NCBI RefSeq assembly: GCF_016406085.1
Contig: NZ_JAEHFJ010000002.1
Location: 434,001-498,000 of the forward strand
Origin: Aureibaculum flavum
Lineage (GTDB): Bacteria; Bacteroidota; Bacteroidia; Flavobacteriales; Flavobacteriaceae
Direction: 5' to 3'
DNA: 64,000 nucleotides
The notes under the pieces are model-generated. The model was not told where the DNA came from. It was given only the letters and a program-made list of their open reading frames with translations, and did no database searches. This document shows, in pieces, positions 20,366-31,000 of this stretch; position 1 is the first letter of the stretch, and every line of letters starts with the position of its first letter. The position numbers and the translations under genes were made by a program.

Positions 20366-21382
20366 ATGCAATCACAACTAAAAACACATCCGCATCGTAG
20401 ATTTAATATTTTAACAGGAGAATGGGTGTTAGTTTCACCACACAGAACAAAAAGACCTTGGCAGGGTAAAACGGAAACGTCTGCAAAAAAAGAGGAGATT
20501 ACCTACGACCCAAAATGTTTTCTTTGTCCTACCAACACAAGAATTAACGGTGAGGTGAATCCAGATTATAAAAACACCTATGTTTTTAAAAATGATTTTG
20601 GAGCTCTTTTAGAAGACACTCCACTTTTTGAATACAATGAAGGCTTACTTCATGCGGAAGGTGAAAAAGGAATTTGTAAGGTGATCTGTTTTTCGCCAAA
20701 CCACTCGCTAACCATTCCTGATATGGAGATTGATGATTTGGTTACAGTAGTTGACACTTGGAAAAACGAGTTTACAGAATTGGGAAATGATAAAGATATA
20801 AACTATGTGCAACTATTTGAAAATAAAGGAGCTATCATGGGATGTAGTAATCCACACCCACATGGGCAAATATGGGCACAACATTCCATTCCTACAGAAG
20901 TTCAAAAAAAGACAACCGCACAAAAAAACTATTTAGAAAAGAACGGTACAGGATTATTACAAGATTATATCGAGCAAGAATTAAAGGAAGATGTTAGAGT
21001 AATCTCACAAAATGAAAGTTTTGTAACGCTTATTCCCTTTTGGGCCGTTTGGCCTTACGAAGCTATGATTGTACCTAAACGACAAATGACAAACATACTA
21101 GGATTAACAGATAAAGAAAAGAGAGATTTTGCAGAGCAATTAAAAACGCTAACGCAAAAATATGATGCTCTTTTTGACACTTCTTTTCCTTATTCATCGG
21201 GTATACATCAAGCACCAACAGACGGGGCCTATTATAAAGAATGGCATTGGCATATGAGTTTTTATCCACCCTTATTACGTTCAGCAACTGTAAAAAAATT
21301 TATGGTGGGATATGAAATGTTTGCCATGGCTCAACGAGATATTACTGCTGAATCAGCAGCGGAACAATTAAAATCACTTTAA
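20366..21382 (+). CDS. galT: Galactose-1-phosphate uridylyltransferase
   Basis: A 338-residue cytoplasmic enzyme exchanging UMP between UDP-glucose and galactose-1-phosphate (Leloir pathway). The catalytic HPHGQ at 164-168 has the nucleophilic His at 166, the same spacing and number as in the E. coli enzyme. CFLCP near 51-55 is the zinc/structural site, and HWHMSFYPP near the C-terminus is family-typical. Its stop is two bases before galK. Placing it inside a polysaccharide locus shows that free galactose is the end product of degradation. Confidence 0.96.
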   Translation: MQSQLKTHPHRRFNILTGEWVLVSPHRTKRPWQGKTETSAKKEEITYDPKCFLCPTNTRINGEVNPDYKNTYVFKNDFGALLEDTPLFEYNEGLLHAEGEKGICKVICFSPNHSLTIPDMEIDDLVTVVDTWKNEFTELGNDKDINYVQLFENKGAIMGCSNPHPHGQIWAQHSIPTEVQKKTTAQKNYLEKNGTGLLQDYIEQELKEDVRVISQNESFVTLIPFWAVWPYEAMIVPKRQMTNILGLTDKEKRDFAEQLKTLTQKYDALFDTSFPYSSGIHQAPTDGAYYKEWHWHMSFYPPLLRSATVKKFMVGYEMFAMAQRDITAESAAEQLKSL

Positions 21383-21384
21383 AT

Positions 21385-22524
21385 ATGGAAGAAATAGAAT
21401 TTAACCCAAGTAACTGGGATCTCATAATAGATTCCCCAGGTAGGATAAACATTATTGGTGAACATACTGACTATAATCATGGTTTCGTATTACCCACTGC
21501 TATAGATAAAAAAATCCAATTTAAATTTAAAAAAAATGGCAGTTTAAACACCTGTTCTATTCATAGTAATAATTTCGATACTGGCTTTAGTTTTGAACTC
21601 GATGCTGTTGAAAAAAGTGAAAAACAATGGGAAAACTATGTGTTGGGTGTTATTTATGAAATACAGCAGCTGACTGATAAATTACAAGGATTTGATTGTG
21701 TTTTAGATAGTGATATTCCTGTTGGTTCAGGTATCAGTTCATCAGCAGCTTTAGAATGTGGGTTGGCTTTTGGTTTGAATGAATTGTTTGATTTGAAGTT
21801 GTCAAAGCTGACCATAGTAGAATTGTCTCAACGAGCAGAGCATAATTACGTAGGAACCAAATGTGGTATCATGGATCAGTTTGCATCTGTTATGAGCAAG
21901 AAAGACCATGTTATTCTTTTAGACTGTCAATCCTTAGATTATGAATATGTCCCTATTAAAATAGAACCTTTTAAAATTCTATTACTCAATACAAATGTTT
22001 CGCATAATTTGGCTTCGGGAGAATATAACATTAGAAGAAGTCAATGTGAAGAAGGTGTAGCGGTAATAAAACAAAAATATCCAGAAGTAGATACTTTACG
22101 CGATGTTTCTAAAGACCTATTAAATGAATTTAAAGACGAACTTTCTGAAGTTATTTTCAAAAGATGTACCTATGTAGTTGAAGAAAAAGAACGTGTTTTA
22201 AACTCCGTAGCAGCCTTAAAAAAATCACTTCTACATAAGCTAGGTGAAAACATGTATAAGACTCATGAAGGCTTACAGAATTTATATGAAGTGAGTTGCC
22301 CTGAATTAGATTTTCTGGTTGATTTTTCTAAAAACTATGATGAAGTAATTGGGGCAAGAATGATGGGTGGTGGTTTTGGTGGATGCACCATTAATATTAT
22401 TCATCAAGATGCTGTTGAACCATTCATAAAAGAAGCCTCGAAAGCCTATTTTGATAAATACAAAATTAAACTTACTGCATTTGAAGCGATGCCGAATGAA
22501 GGGACTAGTATTAAAAACACATAA
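21385..22524 (+). CDS. galK: Galactokinase
   Basis: A 379-residue GHMP kinase phosphorylating galactose at C1 with ATP. The galactokinase signature GRINIIGEHTDYNHG (19-33), the ATP loop PVGSGISSSAAL (112-123) and the third motif MMGGGFGGCTIN near 330 are all intact. It is slightly shorter than the E. coli protein (382). It lies 2 bases after galT and 14 bases before the transporter gene, so the block is one operon. No galM mutarotase gene accompanies it. Confidence 0.97.
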   Translation: MEEIEFNPSNWDLIIDSPGRINIIGEHTDYNHGFVLPTAIDKKIQFKFKKNGSLNTCSIHSNNFDTGFSFELDAVEKSEKQWENYVLGVIYEIQQLTDKLQGFDCVLDSDIPVGSGISSSAALECGLAFGLNELFDLKLSKLTIVELSQRAEHNYVGTKCGIMDQFASVMSKKDHVILLDCQSLDYEYVPIKIEPFKILLLNTNVSHNLASGEYNIRRSQCEEGVAVIKQKYPEVDTLRDVSKDLLNEFKDELSEVIFKRCTYVVEEKERVLNSVAALKKSLLHKLGENMYKTHEGLQNLYEVSCPELDFLVDFSKNYDEVIGARMMGGGFGGCTINIIHQDAVEPFIKEASKAYFDKYKIKLTAFEAMPNEGTSIKNT

Positions 22525-22538
22525 AAAAAATATTAATT

Positions 22539-24191
22539 ATGACAGCAAATTTCGGATTTTGGGATTATTTTATTTTTATAGCTTATGCATTACTTATTTT
22601 AGGTGTTGGACTTTGGGTATCCCGTGACAAAAAAGGACATCAAAAAAATGCTGAAGATTATTTTTTAGCAAGTAAATCTTTGCCATGGTGGGCAATTGGT
22701 GCTTCCTTGATTGCAGCGAATATTTCTGCTGAGCAATTTATAGGGATGTCGGGCTCAGGTTTTGCTTCTGGATTAGCCATTGCCTCCTATGAATGGATGG
22801 CAGCATTAACTTTATTAATCGTTGGTAAATATTTCTTACCCATTTTTATAGAAAAGGGGTTATATACTATTCCCGAATTTGTTGAAAAACGTTATTCTAC
22901 GAATCTTAAAACCATTTTAGCCGTATTTTGGATAGCATTATATGTATTTATTAACCTAACAACAGTATTATATTTAGGAGCTTTAGCGTTGGAAACCATA
23001 ATGGGTGTTCCTATGATTTATGGAGTATTAGGTCTTGCACTCTTTGCGGCTGCATATTCACTTTATGGTGGTTTATCAGCGGTAGCATGGACAGATGTTA
23101 TTCAGGTAGTATTCTTAATATTGGGAGGTTTGGTTACAACTTATTTAGCCTTAGATACAGTTTCAGGAGGAAACGGATTTGTGGCGGGGCTTTCAAGAGT
23201 TTACGAAGAGGTGCCAGAACGGTTTGCTATGATTTTAGATGAGTCAAATCCTGAATATAAAAATTTGCCAGGTATCGCCGTATTAGTTGGTGGTATGTGG
23301 GTTGCAAATCTTTATTATTGGGGTTTTAATCAATATATTATTCAGAGAACATTAGCTGCTAAATCTTTAAAAGAAGCACAAAAAGGAATTTTATTAGCCG
23401 CATTTTTAAAATTATTAATTCCATTAATTGTTGTAATTCCAGGTATTACCGCTTATGTAATGATAAATGATCCAGAAATTATGGCAAACCTTGGTGATGC
23501 CGGTCTTAAAAATTTACCGTCATTAGAACAAGCTGACAAAGCATACCCTTGGTTATTACAATTTTTACCAACAGGACTTAAAGGTGTGGCATTTGCAGCG
23601 TTAGCCGCCGCAATTGTTTCCTCTTTGGCATCAATGTTAAATTCAACTTCTACAATATTTACCATGGATATATACAAACAATATATTAACAAAAATGCAA
23701 GTGATAAAAGCACTGTAGGTATGGGAAGAATTTCTGCTGGTGTAGCCTTAATAATTGCGGCATTATTGGCTCCTCAATTAGGTAATCTAGATCAAGCCTT
23801 TCAATTCATTCAAGAATATACAGGTATTGTTAGTCCTGGTATTTTAGCTGTCTTTATGCTAGGTTTATTTTGGAAAAAAACTACAAATAAAGCAGCGATT
23901 ATTGGTGCGTTAGCTTCCATACCAATTGCAATGTATTTTAAAGTTGCTCCGAATGGATGGTCAAATAGTTCTGTATTTGTTGATGTTCCATTTATGCATC
24001 AAATGGGATATACTGTTTTGCTGACGATGGTCGTAATAATTATAGCCAGTTTAATACAACATAAAGGTAAAGATGATGAGAAAGGAATTGATATTAAAAA
24101 AGGCTTGTTTAAAACCAGTCCATTATTTAATATTGGGGCATTTGCTGTAATGATAATCCTTGTACTATTGTATTCTGTTTTTTGGAATTAG
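22539..24191 (+). CDS. Sodium/solute symporter (SSS family), probable galactose importer
   Basis: A 550-residue inner-membrane protein with about 14 hydrophobic helices and the SSS pattern: an N-terminal helix (YFIFIAYALLILGVGLWVS), the unwound helix region LIAANISAEQFIGMSGSGFA, and VAWTDVIQVVFLILGG. The stretch WGFNQYIIQRTLAAKSLKEA is characteristic of SGLT-type sugar carriers. It likely imports galactose with Na+ from the periplasm, suiting a marine cell. It sits between galK and galE. Other monosaccharide substrates are possible. Confidence 0.9.
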   Translation: MTANFGFWDYFIFIAYALLILGVGLWVSRDKKGHQKNAEDYFLASKSLPWWAIGASLIAANISAEQFIGMSGSGFASGLAIASYEWMAALTLLIVGKYFLPIFIEKGLYTIPEFVEKRYSTNLKTILAVFWIALYVFINLTTVLYLGALALETIMGVPMIYGVLGLALFAAAYSLYGGLSAVAWTDVIQVVFLILGGLVTTYLALDTVSGGNGFVAGLSRVYEEVPERFAMILDESNPEYKNLPGIAVLVGGMWVANLYYWGFNQYIIQRTLAAKSLKEAQKGILLAAFLKLLIPLIVVIPGITAYVMINDPEIMANLGDAGLKNLPSLEQADKAYPWLLQFLPTGLKGVAFAALAAAIVSSLASMLNSTSTIFTMDIYKQYINKNASDKSTVGMGRISAGVALIIAALLAPQLGNLDQAFQFIQEYTGIVSPGILAVFMLGLFWKKTTNKAAIIGALASIPIAMYFKVAPNGWSNSSVFVDVPFMHQMGYTVLLTMVVIIIASLIQHKGKDDEKGIDIKKGLFKTSPLFNIGAFAVMIILVLLYSVFWN

Positions 24192-24213
24192 TACTATTTA
24201 TACATAAATTAAG

Positions 24214-25242
24214 ATGAAACAAAAAATTATTATTACGGGTGGTACAGGTTATATTGGTTCACATACTACTGTAGAGTTTATTACAAAAGGATTTAATGTA
24301 GTCATTGTTGACAATTTGAGTAATTCTGATATTTCAGTACTAGATAGAATCAAAGAAATTACGGGTACCAAACCAGAATTTGAACAAATTGACCTTACTG
24401 ACAATGAAAAGACTAAATCGTTTTTTGAACGTCATAAAGATGTAAGTGGAGTTATTAATTTTGCTGCATTAAAAGCAGTAGGTGAAAGTGTACAAAAACC
24501 CATACTATATTATCAAAATAATATAAACATTTTGCTGAATGTCTTAGAAAATATGGAAACCCATGGAATTTCCAATTTAATATTTTCTTCATCAGCAACC
24601 GTATATGGCTTACCAGAAACGCTACCTATTACAGAAAATGCCCAAACTAAAAGACCAACATCTCCATATGGGAATACTAAAAAAGTTGCGGAAGAAATTA
24701 TAGAAGATTTATCAAAAGTTTCTGAATCACTCAATGCTATTTCTTTAAGGTATTTTAATCCAATAGGAGCTCATAATTCTTTAAAAATAGGAGAAGCACC
24801 CAGTGGAATCCCGAACAATTTAATGCCCTTTATTACCCAAACGGCAGCTGGTGTAAGAGATGAGCTGAAAGTGTTCGGTAATGATTATGATACACCCGAT
24901 GGAACTGCAGTTAGAGATTACTTGCATGTTGTAGATTTAGCCAAAGCTCATGTTTTGGCCCTTGATCGACTATTGCATAAACGTTCAAAATCGAACTTTG
25001 AGGTCTATAATTTGGGAACAGGTATTGGGTATTCCGTTTTAGACGTTATACAATCTTTTGAAAAAACAACTGGATTAAAACTTAATTATTCTTTCGATCA
25101 ACGAAGAGAAGGTGATGTTCCGCAATTATATTCAAACCCATTAAAAGCAAATAAAGAGCTTCAATGGAAAGCAACATTATCATTGGATGACATGACACTT
25201 TCTTCATGGGAATGGGAGCAAAATTTAAGAAAGAATAATTAA
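24214..25242 (+). CDS. galE: UDP-glucose 4-epimerase
   Basis: A 342-residue extended short-chain dehydrogenase. The NAD-binding loop is GGTGYIGSHT (9-18), the catalytic Ser is in SSSATVYG (125-132), and the YxxxK pair is Tyr152/Lys156 (SPYGNTKK). It interconverts UDP-galactose and UDP-glucose, closing the Leloir cycle with GalT. It is the last gene before the strong hairpin terminator at 25362-25395. Confidence 0.96.
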   Translation: MKQKIIITGGTGYIGSHTTVEFITKGFNVVIVDNLSNSDISVLDRIKEITGTKPEFEQIDLTDNEKTKSFFERHKDVSGVINFAALKAVGESVQKPILYYQNNINILLNVLENMETHGISNLIFSSSATVYGLPETLPITENAQTKRPTSPYGNTKKVAEEIIEDLSKVSESLNAISLRYFNPIGAHNSLKIGEAPSGIPNNLMPFITQTAAGVRDELKVFGNDYDTPDGTAVRDYLHVVDLAKAHVLALDRLLHKRSKSNFEVYNLGTGIGYSVLDVIQSFEKTTGLKLNYSFDQRREGDVPQLYSNPLKANKELQWKATLSLDDMTLSSWEWEQNLRKNN

Positions 25243-25361
25243 GAAAATATGGACTTACCCCCTACTTTCTTTAATGACACTAATTCTTAGTAAATGAATA
25301 TACTTTCCGCTTAAAAACCGCAAGTACTTTCATCAAAAATTAAATTGAAGTTGAATGCTAA

Positions 25362-25395
25362 AAAAGTCGCCCAAAAATAATTGTAGGCGACTTTT
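25362..25395 (+). terminator. Rho-independent terminator of the galactan/gal operon
   Basis: AAAAGTCGCC (25362-25371) pairs perfectly with GGCGACTTTT (25386-25395) over a 14-base loop. The A- and T-rich flanks make it a potential terminator in both directions. It lies 120 bases after galE. Confidence 0.85.
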
Positions 25396-26069
25396 AAATA
25401 AAAAACTAACTCAAATAATTTTTTTAATTATATCAAAAACGATATTCTAAAACAAAGTTATTAATTATACATAATTGAATGTGCTTCTCAATATATTTTG
25501 TGTATTTCTCAATACATCTTTTCAATTTTCTATAATTTAAATTTATTCCAATTGTTGCAATAGAAGATTAAATATTCAATTTAATAAAAAAACAAATCAA
25601 ACTTTTGAAAAGATAAAAACTTAGCATTTATTCTTGTTAAAAAATAATATACGGAATAGCACTAATGCAACAAAATAAGGATAATGTTGCCATTGGTTTT
25701 TGGTATAAATGCAACCGAATTTCATGAAGAATTGAGGGTGTAAATTTTACTTTTTCCGCAACCTTTTTTGTAAATTAAAGGATGAGAAATGAAAAGCGAT
25801 ATAACACTCATTTTGACAATAAGATGAAGCAATATGAACGGTTGTTTTTGATGCCGTTTTTGATTGTTAAGGAATTGATATTGCTTATGGTGAGATTTTT
25901 GAAATGGGTTAAGAGAGATTAATTAAAATTATAGCTCTTTTTAGAAACTTGCTTGTCATCTCTAGTCTATTTAACCATACTTTTTAAGACATTTTTTAAC
26001 TTAACATTATAATTGAATTGAAGTAATAATACAATTATTCAAAAAATCAATTTATTTAATATGTTAGAA
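25396..26069. other. AT-rich intergenic region with one possible small gene
   Basis: About 670 bases between the galE terminator and the sigma-factor gene. I see no long frame, RNA gene or repeat family in it apart from the 46-codon frame listed separately. The segment 25720-25780 has the short G+C islands GAGGGTG and CCGCAACC that could belong to a promoter or leader. Confidence 0.5.
25782..25922 (+). CDS. Possible small basic membrane-associated protein (46 aa)
   Basis: ATG at 25782 opens a 46-codon frame preceded by AAATTAAAGG. It has a charged N-terminus (MRNEKRYNTHFDNKMKQYER), a hydrophobic stretch (LFLMPFLIVKELILLMV) and a basic end (RFLKWVKRD). This charge-hydrophobic-charge pattern looks like a real small amphipathic or membrane protein and not random translation. 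It has no recognised family. It stands between the galactan operon and the fecI-like gene, and conservation would be needed to accept it. Confidence 0.4.
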   Translation: MRNEKRYNTHFDNKMKQYERLFLMPFLIVKELILLMVRFLKWVKRD

Positions 26070-26672
26070 TTAATAATATTTAGATTTCAATTGCTTATTG
26101 TTAAATAGGATAATGAGAATATTGCTTAATTTACCCCCACATTTTTTCCGAAGTATTGAATATGCCTTAGAGATATGACCTTCAACAGTTTTAATTGAAA
26201 TATCAAGATATTCAGATATTTCAATATTAGTAAGCCCTTCTTTTTTACTTAACAAAAATGTTTTTTTACATTTAGGTGGTAAATTGGAGATGCCATCATT
26301 AACAAAGTCTATCTTCTTTTTTATTAGTTCAGAATTGTTTTCATCAATACTTTCATTTAAAGCTTCAATATAAGTGCGTTCTAAAAGGGAGATGGCTTTT
26401 GTCTTATGATAATCATTTATAAATTCATTATAAGTTGTTTTGTAAAGAAAGTTTTTTATAGAAAAATCAGGATTTAAGCGTTTTCTGAATTTCCATGTTC
26501 TTAAGAATACGTTTTGAATTATGTCTTGAGCACTAGCATTATCATTGGTAAGACTTAAAGCATAAATATATAAGGGTTTGTGATAATTAGTGACCAAGTA
26601 TGTATAAGCATTTTCGTTGCCAATCATAAGTTGCTCAATCAATTTAGAATCATCTTTAAATGAAAATAGCAT
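26070..26672 (-). CDS. ECF-type RNA polymerase sigma factor (FecI-like)
   Basis: A 200-residue sigma-70 family factor with region 2 (YKTTYNEFINDYH and the ASAQDIIQNVFLRTWK segment) and region 4 (LPPKCKKTFLLSKKEGLTNIEISEYLDISIKTVEGHI), the latter a full helix-turn-helix. It should direct transcription of a target operon when released from an anti-sigma factor. It is divergent from a FecR-like gene across a 136-base promoter region. The STN-type SusC downstream of that gene completes the classic three-part surface signalling chain. Confidence 0.93.
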   Translation of the reverse strand: MLFSFKDDSKLIEQLMIGNENAYTYLVTNYHKPLYIYALSLTNDNASAQDIIQNVFLRTWKFRKRLNPDFSIKNFLYKTTYNEFINDYHKTKAISLLERTYIEALNESIDENNSELIKKKIDFVNDGISNLPPKCKKTFLLSKKEGLTNIEISEYLDISIKTVEGHISKAYSILRKKCGGKLSNILIILFNNKQLKSKYY

Positions 26673-26808
26673 AGATAAAATTTACAAATTCATATTTTTT
26701 AGAGCATAAATATCTTAATTTAATAATTAAAAGTGAAATATTTTTTTACAAAAAGGAAGGGTTATTGACTTTTGTATTGTAATAGGTAATAAAGAAATCA
26801 AAATAAAG

Positions 26809-27978
26809 ATGTCTGTGCAAATTGAAAAAATAATAGTGAAATACTTAAATCAGTCAGCTACGGCTCATGAATTGGATTTACTTTTTGAATGGATTAAGCT
26901 ACCTGAGAATAAGAAATTATTTAGTGAGTTTGTACAAATGCATTATGCCATAACTTATAATATGAATGATCCAGACCATAAAAAAACACTTGCAGAACTA
27001 CTTTTTGTAATAAAAAAGGAAAAATCATTAGCTTATAGAATAAGAAATAAAATAGGTTATAGATATGCAACGGCTGCTATGATCATTGGATTGATTTTTT
27101 CTATTTACTTATTTAAGGACCAGGTATTTCATAATAGAACAGCGAATAAAGAACCTATCATTGTAAATAATGAAATTAACCCTGGTATAAATAAGGCGAT
27201 ATTAACTTTAGATAATGGCTCACAACTCACATTAGAGAAAGGAGATACTTTACATACACAAAATGCGGAGAGTAATGGTGAGGAACTTATTTATGAAGCA
27301 AAACAGAAAAATGTTGGAGAAGTTGCATATAATTATTTGACCATACCGCGGGGGGGATATTTTTTTATTAAACTTTCGGATGGAACTAAAATATGGTTAA
27401 ATTCAGATTCAAAATTAAAGTATCCTGTAAGTTTTAATAAAGGAGAAACTCGAAAAGTTGAATTAGTTTATGGTGAAGCCTTTTTTGATGTTTCTCCTAG
27501 TACTATTAATGGAGATTCAAAATTTGTAGTAATTAATGAATCTCAAGAAATAGTGGTTATGGGAACAGAGTTTAATGTTAAAGCATATGAAGATGAATCT
27601 AATATTTATACAACCTTAGTTGAAGGTAAGGTATCTGTAAATTTTAGTAATAGTCAGCAAATTCTTATTCCGAACCAACAGTTAAATTATGATGTGGAAA
27701 CAAAAAAATCATTGATAAAAAAAGTAGATGTTAGTAATGAAATATCATGGAAGGAAGGCCTATTTAATTTTAATGGTAAATCATTACGAGAAATAATGAA
27801 AGTTTTATCAAGATGGTATGATATAGATGTAGTTTTTGAAAATGAACAAATTAGCGATGAGGAATTCGTGGGAAGTTTAAGTAAAGACCAAAATATTGAA
27901 GATATATTATCTAGTATTAAGAATTTTGGAATAATTAAAGAATATAAAATTATTGAAAAAACAATAATCTTGAAATAA
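26809..27978 (+). CDS. FecR-like anti-sigma factor
   Basis: A 389-residue protein with an N-terminal cytoplasmic part (1-85), one membrane helix at about 88-105 (AAMIIGLIFSIYLF) and a periplasmic FecR domain. The periplasmic part includes IPRGGYFFIKLSDGTKIWLN near 180 and VMGTEFNVKAYEDE near 250, followed by a C-terminal DUF4974-type domain (GKSLREIMKVLSRWYDIDV). It holds the FecI-like factor and receives the signal from the STN domain of the SusC encoded next. The gene is 96 bases before that SusC gene. Confidence 0.95.
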   Translation: MSVQIEKIIVKYLNQSATAHELDLLFEWIKLPENKKLFSEFVQMHYAITYNMNDPDHKKTLAELLFVIKKEKSLAYRIRNKIGYRYATAAMIIGLIFSIYLFKDQVFHNRTANKEPIIVNNEINPGINKAILTLDNGSQLTLEKGDTLHTQNAESNGEELIYEAKQKNVGEVAYNYLTIPRGGYFFIKLSDGTKIWLNSDSKLKYPVSFNKGETRKVELVYGEAFFDVSPSTINGDSKFVVINESQEIVVMGTEFNVKAYEDESNIYTTLVEGKVSVNFSNSQQILIPNQQLNYDVETKKSLIKKVDVSNEISWKEGLFNFNGKSLREIMKVLSRWYDIDVVFENEQISDEEFVGSLSKDQNIEDILSSIKNFGIIKEYKIIEKTIILK

Positions 27979-28074
27979 ATAAAAAAAGGGAACGAAGTTT
28001 TGAAATTTGACGGTATCAAACTCCGCCCCTCCACTATGTATTAATTAAATGTTTAACTAACACCATGCAAATTT
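27979..28074 (+). promoter_or_regulatory. Leader between anti-sigma gene and STN-SusC gene
   Basis: This 96-base gap holds an imperfect inverted repeat, AGTTTTGA near 27995 against TCAAACT near 28016, followed by CCGCCCC. The latter is unusually G+C-rich for the region. It could be an attenuator or the site of an ECF-driven promoter. No standard -10/-35 can be assigned with confidence. Confidence 0.3.
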
Positions 28075-31000
28075 ATGAAAATTAAAATTATCAATATTCG
28101 TTTCCTACGTGGAAAGCGGTATTTAACAATGATTATGAGAACTTTTATTTTTTTATTATGTACATCAGTTTTCGGACTCACTTCAGATATTGCTTTTTCA
28201 CAACAAAAAGTAACTATTAATGAAGACCAAATGGTTACAATTGATAAAGTATTTGAAATTATTAAAAAACAAACAGACTATCGTTTTATCTATCCCAAAA
28301 AACTTTTTGAAAACAAGCCTAAGTTACAACTGAAAAAAGGAATTATAAAAGTTGAAGATTTGCTTCGATTGAGTTTAATAAGTAATGATTTGAGTTTTGA
28401 ATTATCAGAAAACAATAATATTATTATAAAAACTGCTAAAAAAAGTAAAAACACGAATGCTTCTGTAATAGTTCAAGAAATTCAGATAACTGGGAATATT
28501 AAAGATATAAACGGAGTGCCATTAATAGGAGCGAACATAATTGAAAAGGGTACTACAAATGGAGTCGTTTCAGATTTTGATGGTAATTTTTCTATAAAGG
28601 TTTCAAACGCGAATGTTACATTAATTGCTTCTTACATTGGGTTTATAACGAAAGAGATTATAGTTAGTGATGAGAAAAATATAACCATTATACTTGATGA
28701 AGATGCTAGTAAACTTGATGAAGTAGTTATTATTGGTTATGGTCAAGTTCGTAAAAAAGATGCGACAGGTGCTGTTGTCTCCATAAAACCTGAAGAAAAT
28801 AATAGAGGTAGTGCAACAAAAACTACAGATTTGTTATTAGGAAAGGTAGCAGGTTTACAAATTACGATGCCGTCAGGAAGTCCGAGTTCAGATGGTACCA
28901 TTCGAATAAGGCAAGGAGCATCCCTAAATGCTTCTAATTCACCATTAATTGTTGTTGATGGAATAGCAGGTGAAAGTTTTAATCAACTAAATAGTGATGA
29001 TATAGAGAATATTACGGTTCTAAAAGATGCCTCTTCAACTGCAATTTATGGTTCACGTGGAGCTAACGGTGTAATAATAGTTACCACAAAAAGGGGTAAA
29101 GCTTCATTCGACGGAAAATCTGTTTCTCCTTCTTTTAATTATCGTGGTGATTTTTCAATTAATAAAAATATTAAAACTTTAGATGTTTATAATGCAGATG
29201 AATTTAGAACTGAGTTTTTAAAAAGATATCCAGATTTGGGTTCAGTGCTAGGGGATAGTGATACTGACTGGCAAAAGGAAATTTACAGATTAGGTTTTAC
29301 ACAAAAGCATACTTTTTCGGCTACTGGAGCACTGCCGTATGTACCTTATCGTGTTTCTTTAGGTTATCAAAGTGATAAGGGAACAATTAAGAATTCTAAG
29401 AAAGATTTAGCTACTGTTGCTATTAACCTTTCTCCAAGTTTCTTAAATGATCATCTTAAAGCAAATATTACTTTTAAAGAAACTTATAGAAATGTACCAG
29501 AAAGTTCAAGCCCAGTAGAATCTGCTGCATTTATGGATCCAACAGCTCCTGTTTATGCAACTTATCCAAATAATATGGGTCTTGGGTATTATATGTTTGG
29601 GGCAGATGAAATGGGTACATTACCAACAGATACTTCAAACCCGGTAGCATCAATAAACTTGGCACGTGGAGAATCTAAAAATTACCGCACGGCAACAAAT
29701 TTTAAACTAAGTTATAATATTCATGGGTTTGAAGATTTAACATTAACTGCAAATTTAGGTATCACTGCAAATGATTATTCTAGTTCTAGAAATGTATTAG
29801 ATAATTCTCCTAGTACATGGGGAGGTTATGGAGGAACAGGGATAGGTATATATTCTTCAAATGATTCATATTCTAAGATTTCTATTCAAGAGTACTATGC
29901 CAACTATAAACATACTTTTGCTGATATACATGCTCTTGATGTAACATTTGGGCACACTTATGAGAAGTATTATAGTAGATATGAAAATTCACCTGTATTA
30001 ATGAATGATAACGATGAAGTTTATGAAATAGGTTCTTCTGGGGCTTCAGAACGAGCTTTAATGTCCTACTTTGGACGTGCCAATTATAACTTAAACGATA
30101 GGTATTTATTTACTTTCACAATGCGTGCAGATGCCTCGTCAAGATTTGCTCCAGAAACGCGATGGGGATATTTTCCATCAGGTGCATTTGCCTGGAAACT
30201 TAATGAAGAAAAGTTTTTAGAAAATATAGATAACTTATCTAGTTTAAAACTTCGATTAAGTTATGGTCAAACAGGACAGCAAGATATTAATAACAACTAT
30301 GCATATCAGGCATCATACCGCTCGTCTACGGATGATTCACGATATAGATTTGGAGATGTTTTTTATACAACCTATCGTCCAAATGCCTTTGATCGCAATA
30401 TTCAATGGGAAGTGACATCTACCTATAACTATGGACTAGATTGGGGTATTAGCAATAATCGTATATATGGTAGTTTAGATATTTATAAGCGTTTTACGGA
30501 TAATTTATTAATGGAAGATGTGAGAGTTTCGGCAGGTAGTAATTTTTCGGACACCTTAGATCAGAATATTGGTGAGATGGAAAGTAATGGTGTTGAATTT
30601 TCATTGGGTGCAATTCTTCTAAGAACAGATGACTTAGAATGGTCTGTGAATGCAAATTTCGCATATAATAATTCGAAAATAAAAAAATTAACGGTTTATG
30701 ACGGTGCTCCTGAAGATACATATATAAAAACAGGAAGTATAGGTTCTAGTCGATACTCACAAATTCATAAAGTAGGTAACACACCTTATACTTACTTTTT
30801 AGCAAAACAGGTTTATGATGATGAAACGGGAAAACCTTTAGACGGTGTATTTTATAATCCTAATTATGACGCTAGTGTTAGTGGCTCTGAAGAGTTTGTA
30901 TATGATGATGCGAATGATTCTAACAAGTTTGATACAGGAAAAAGTTCTTTAGTACCTTATTATGGTGGTTTATCGACATCTGCTAGATATAAGGATTGGG

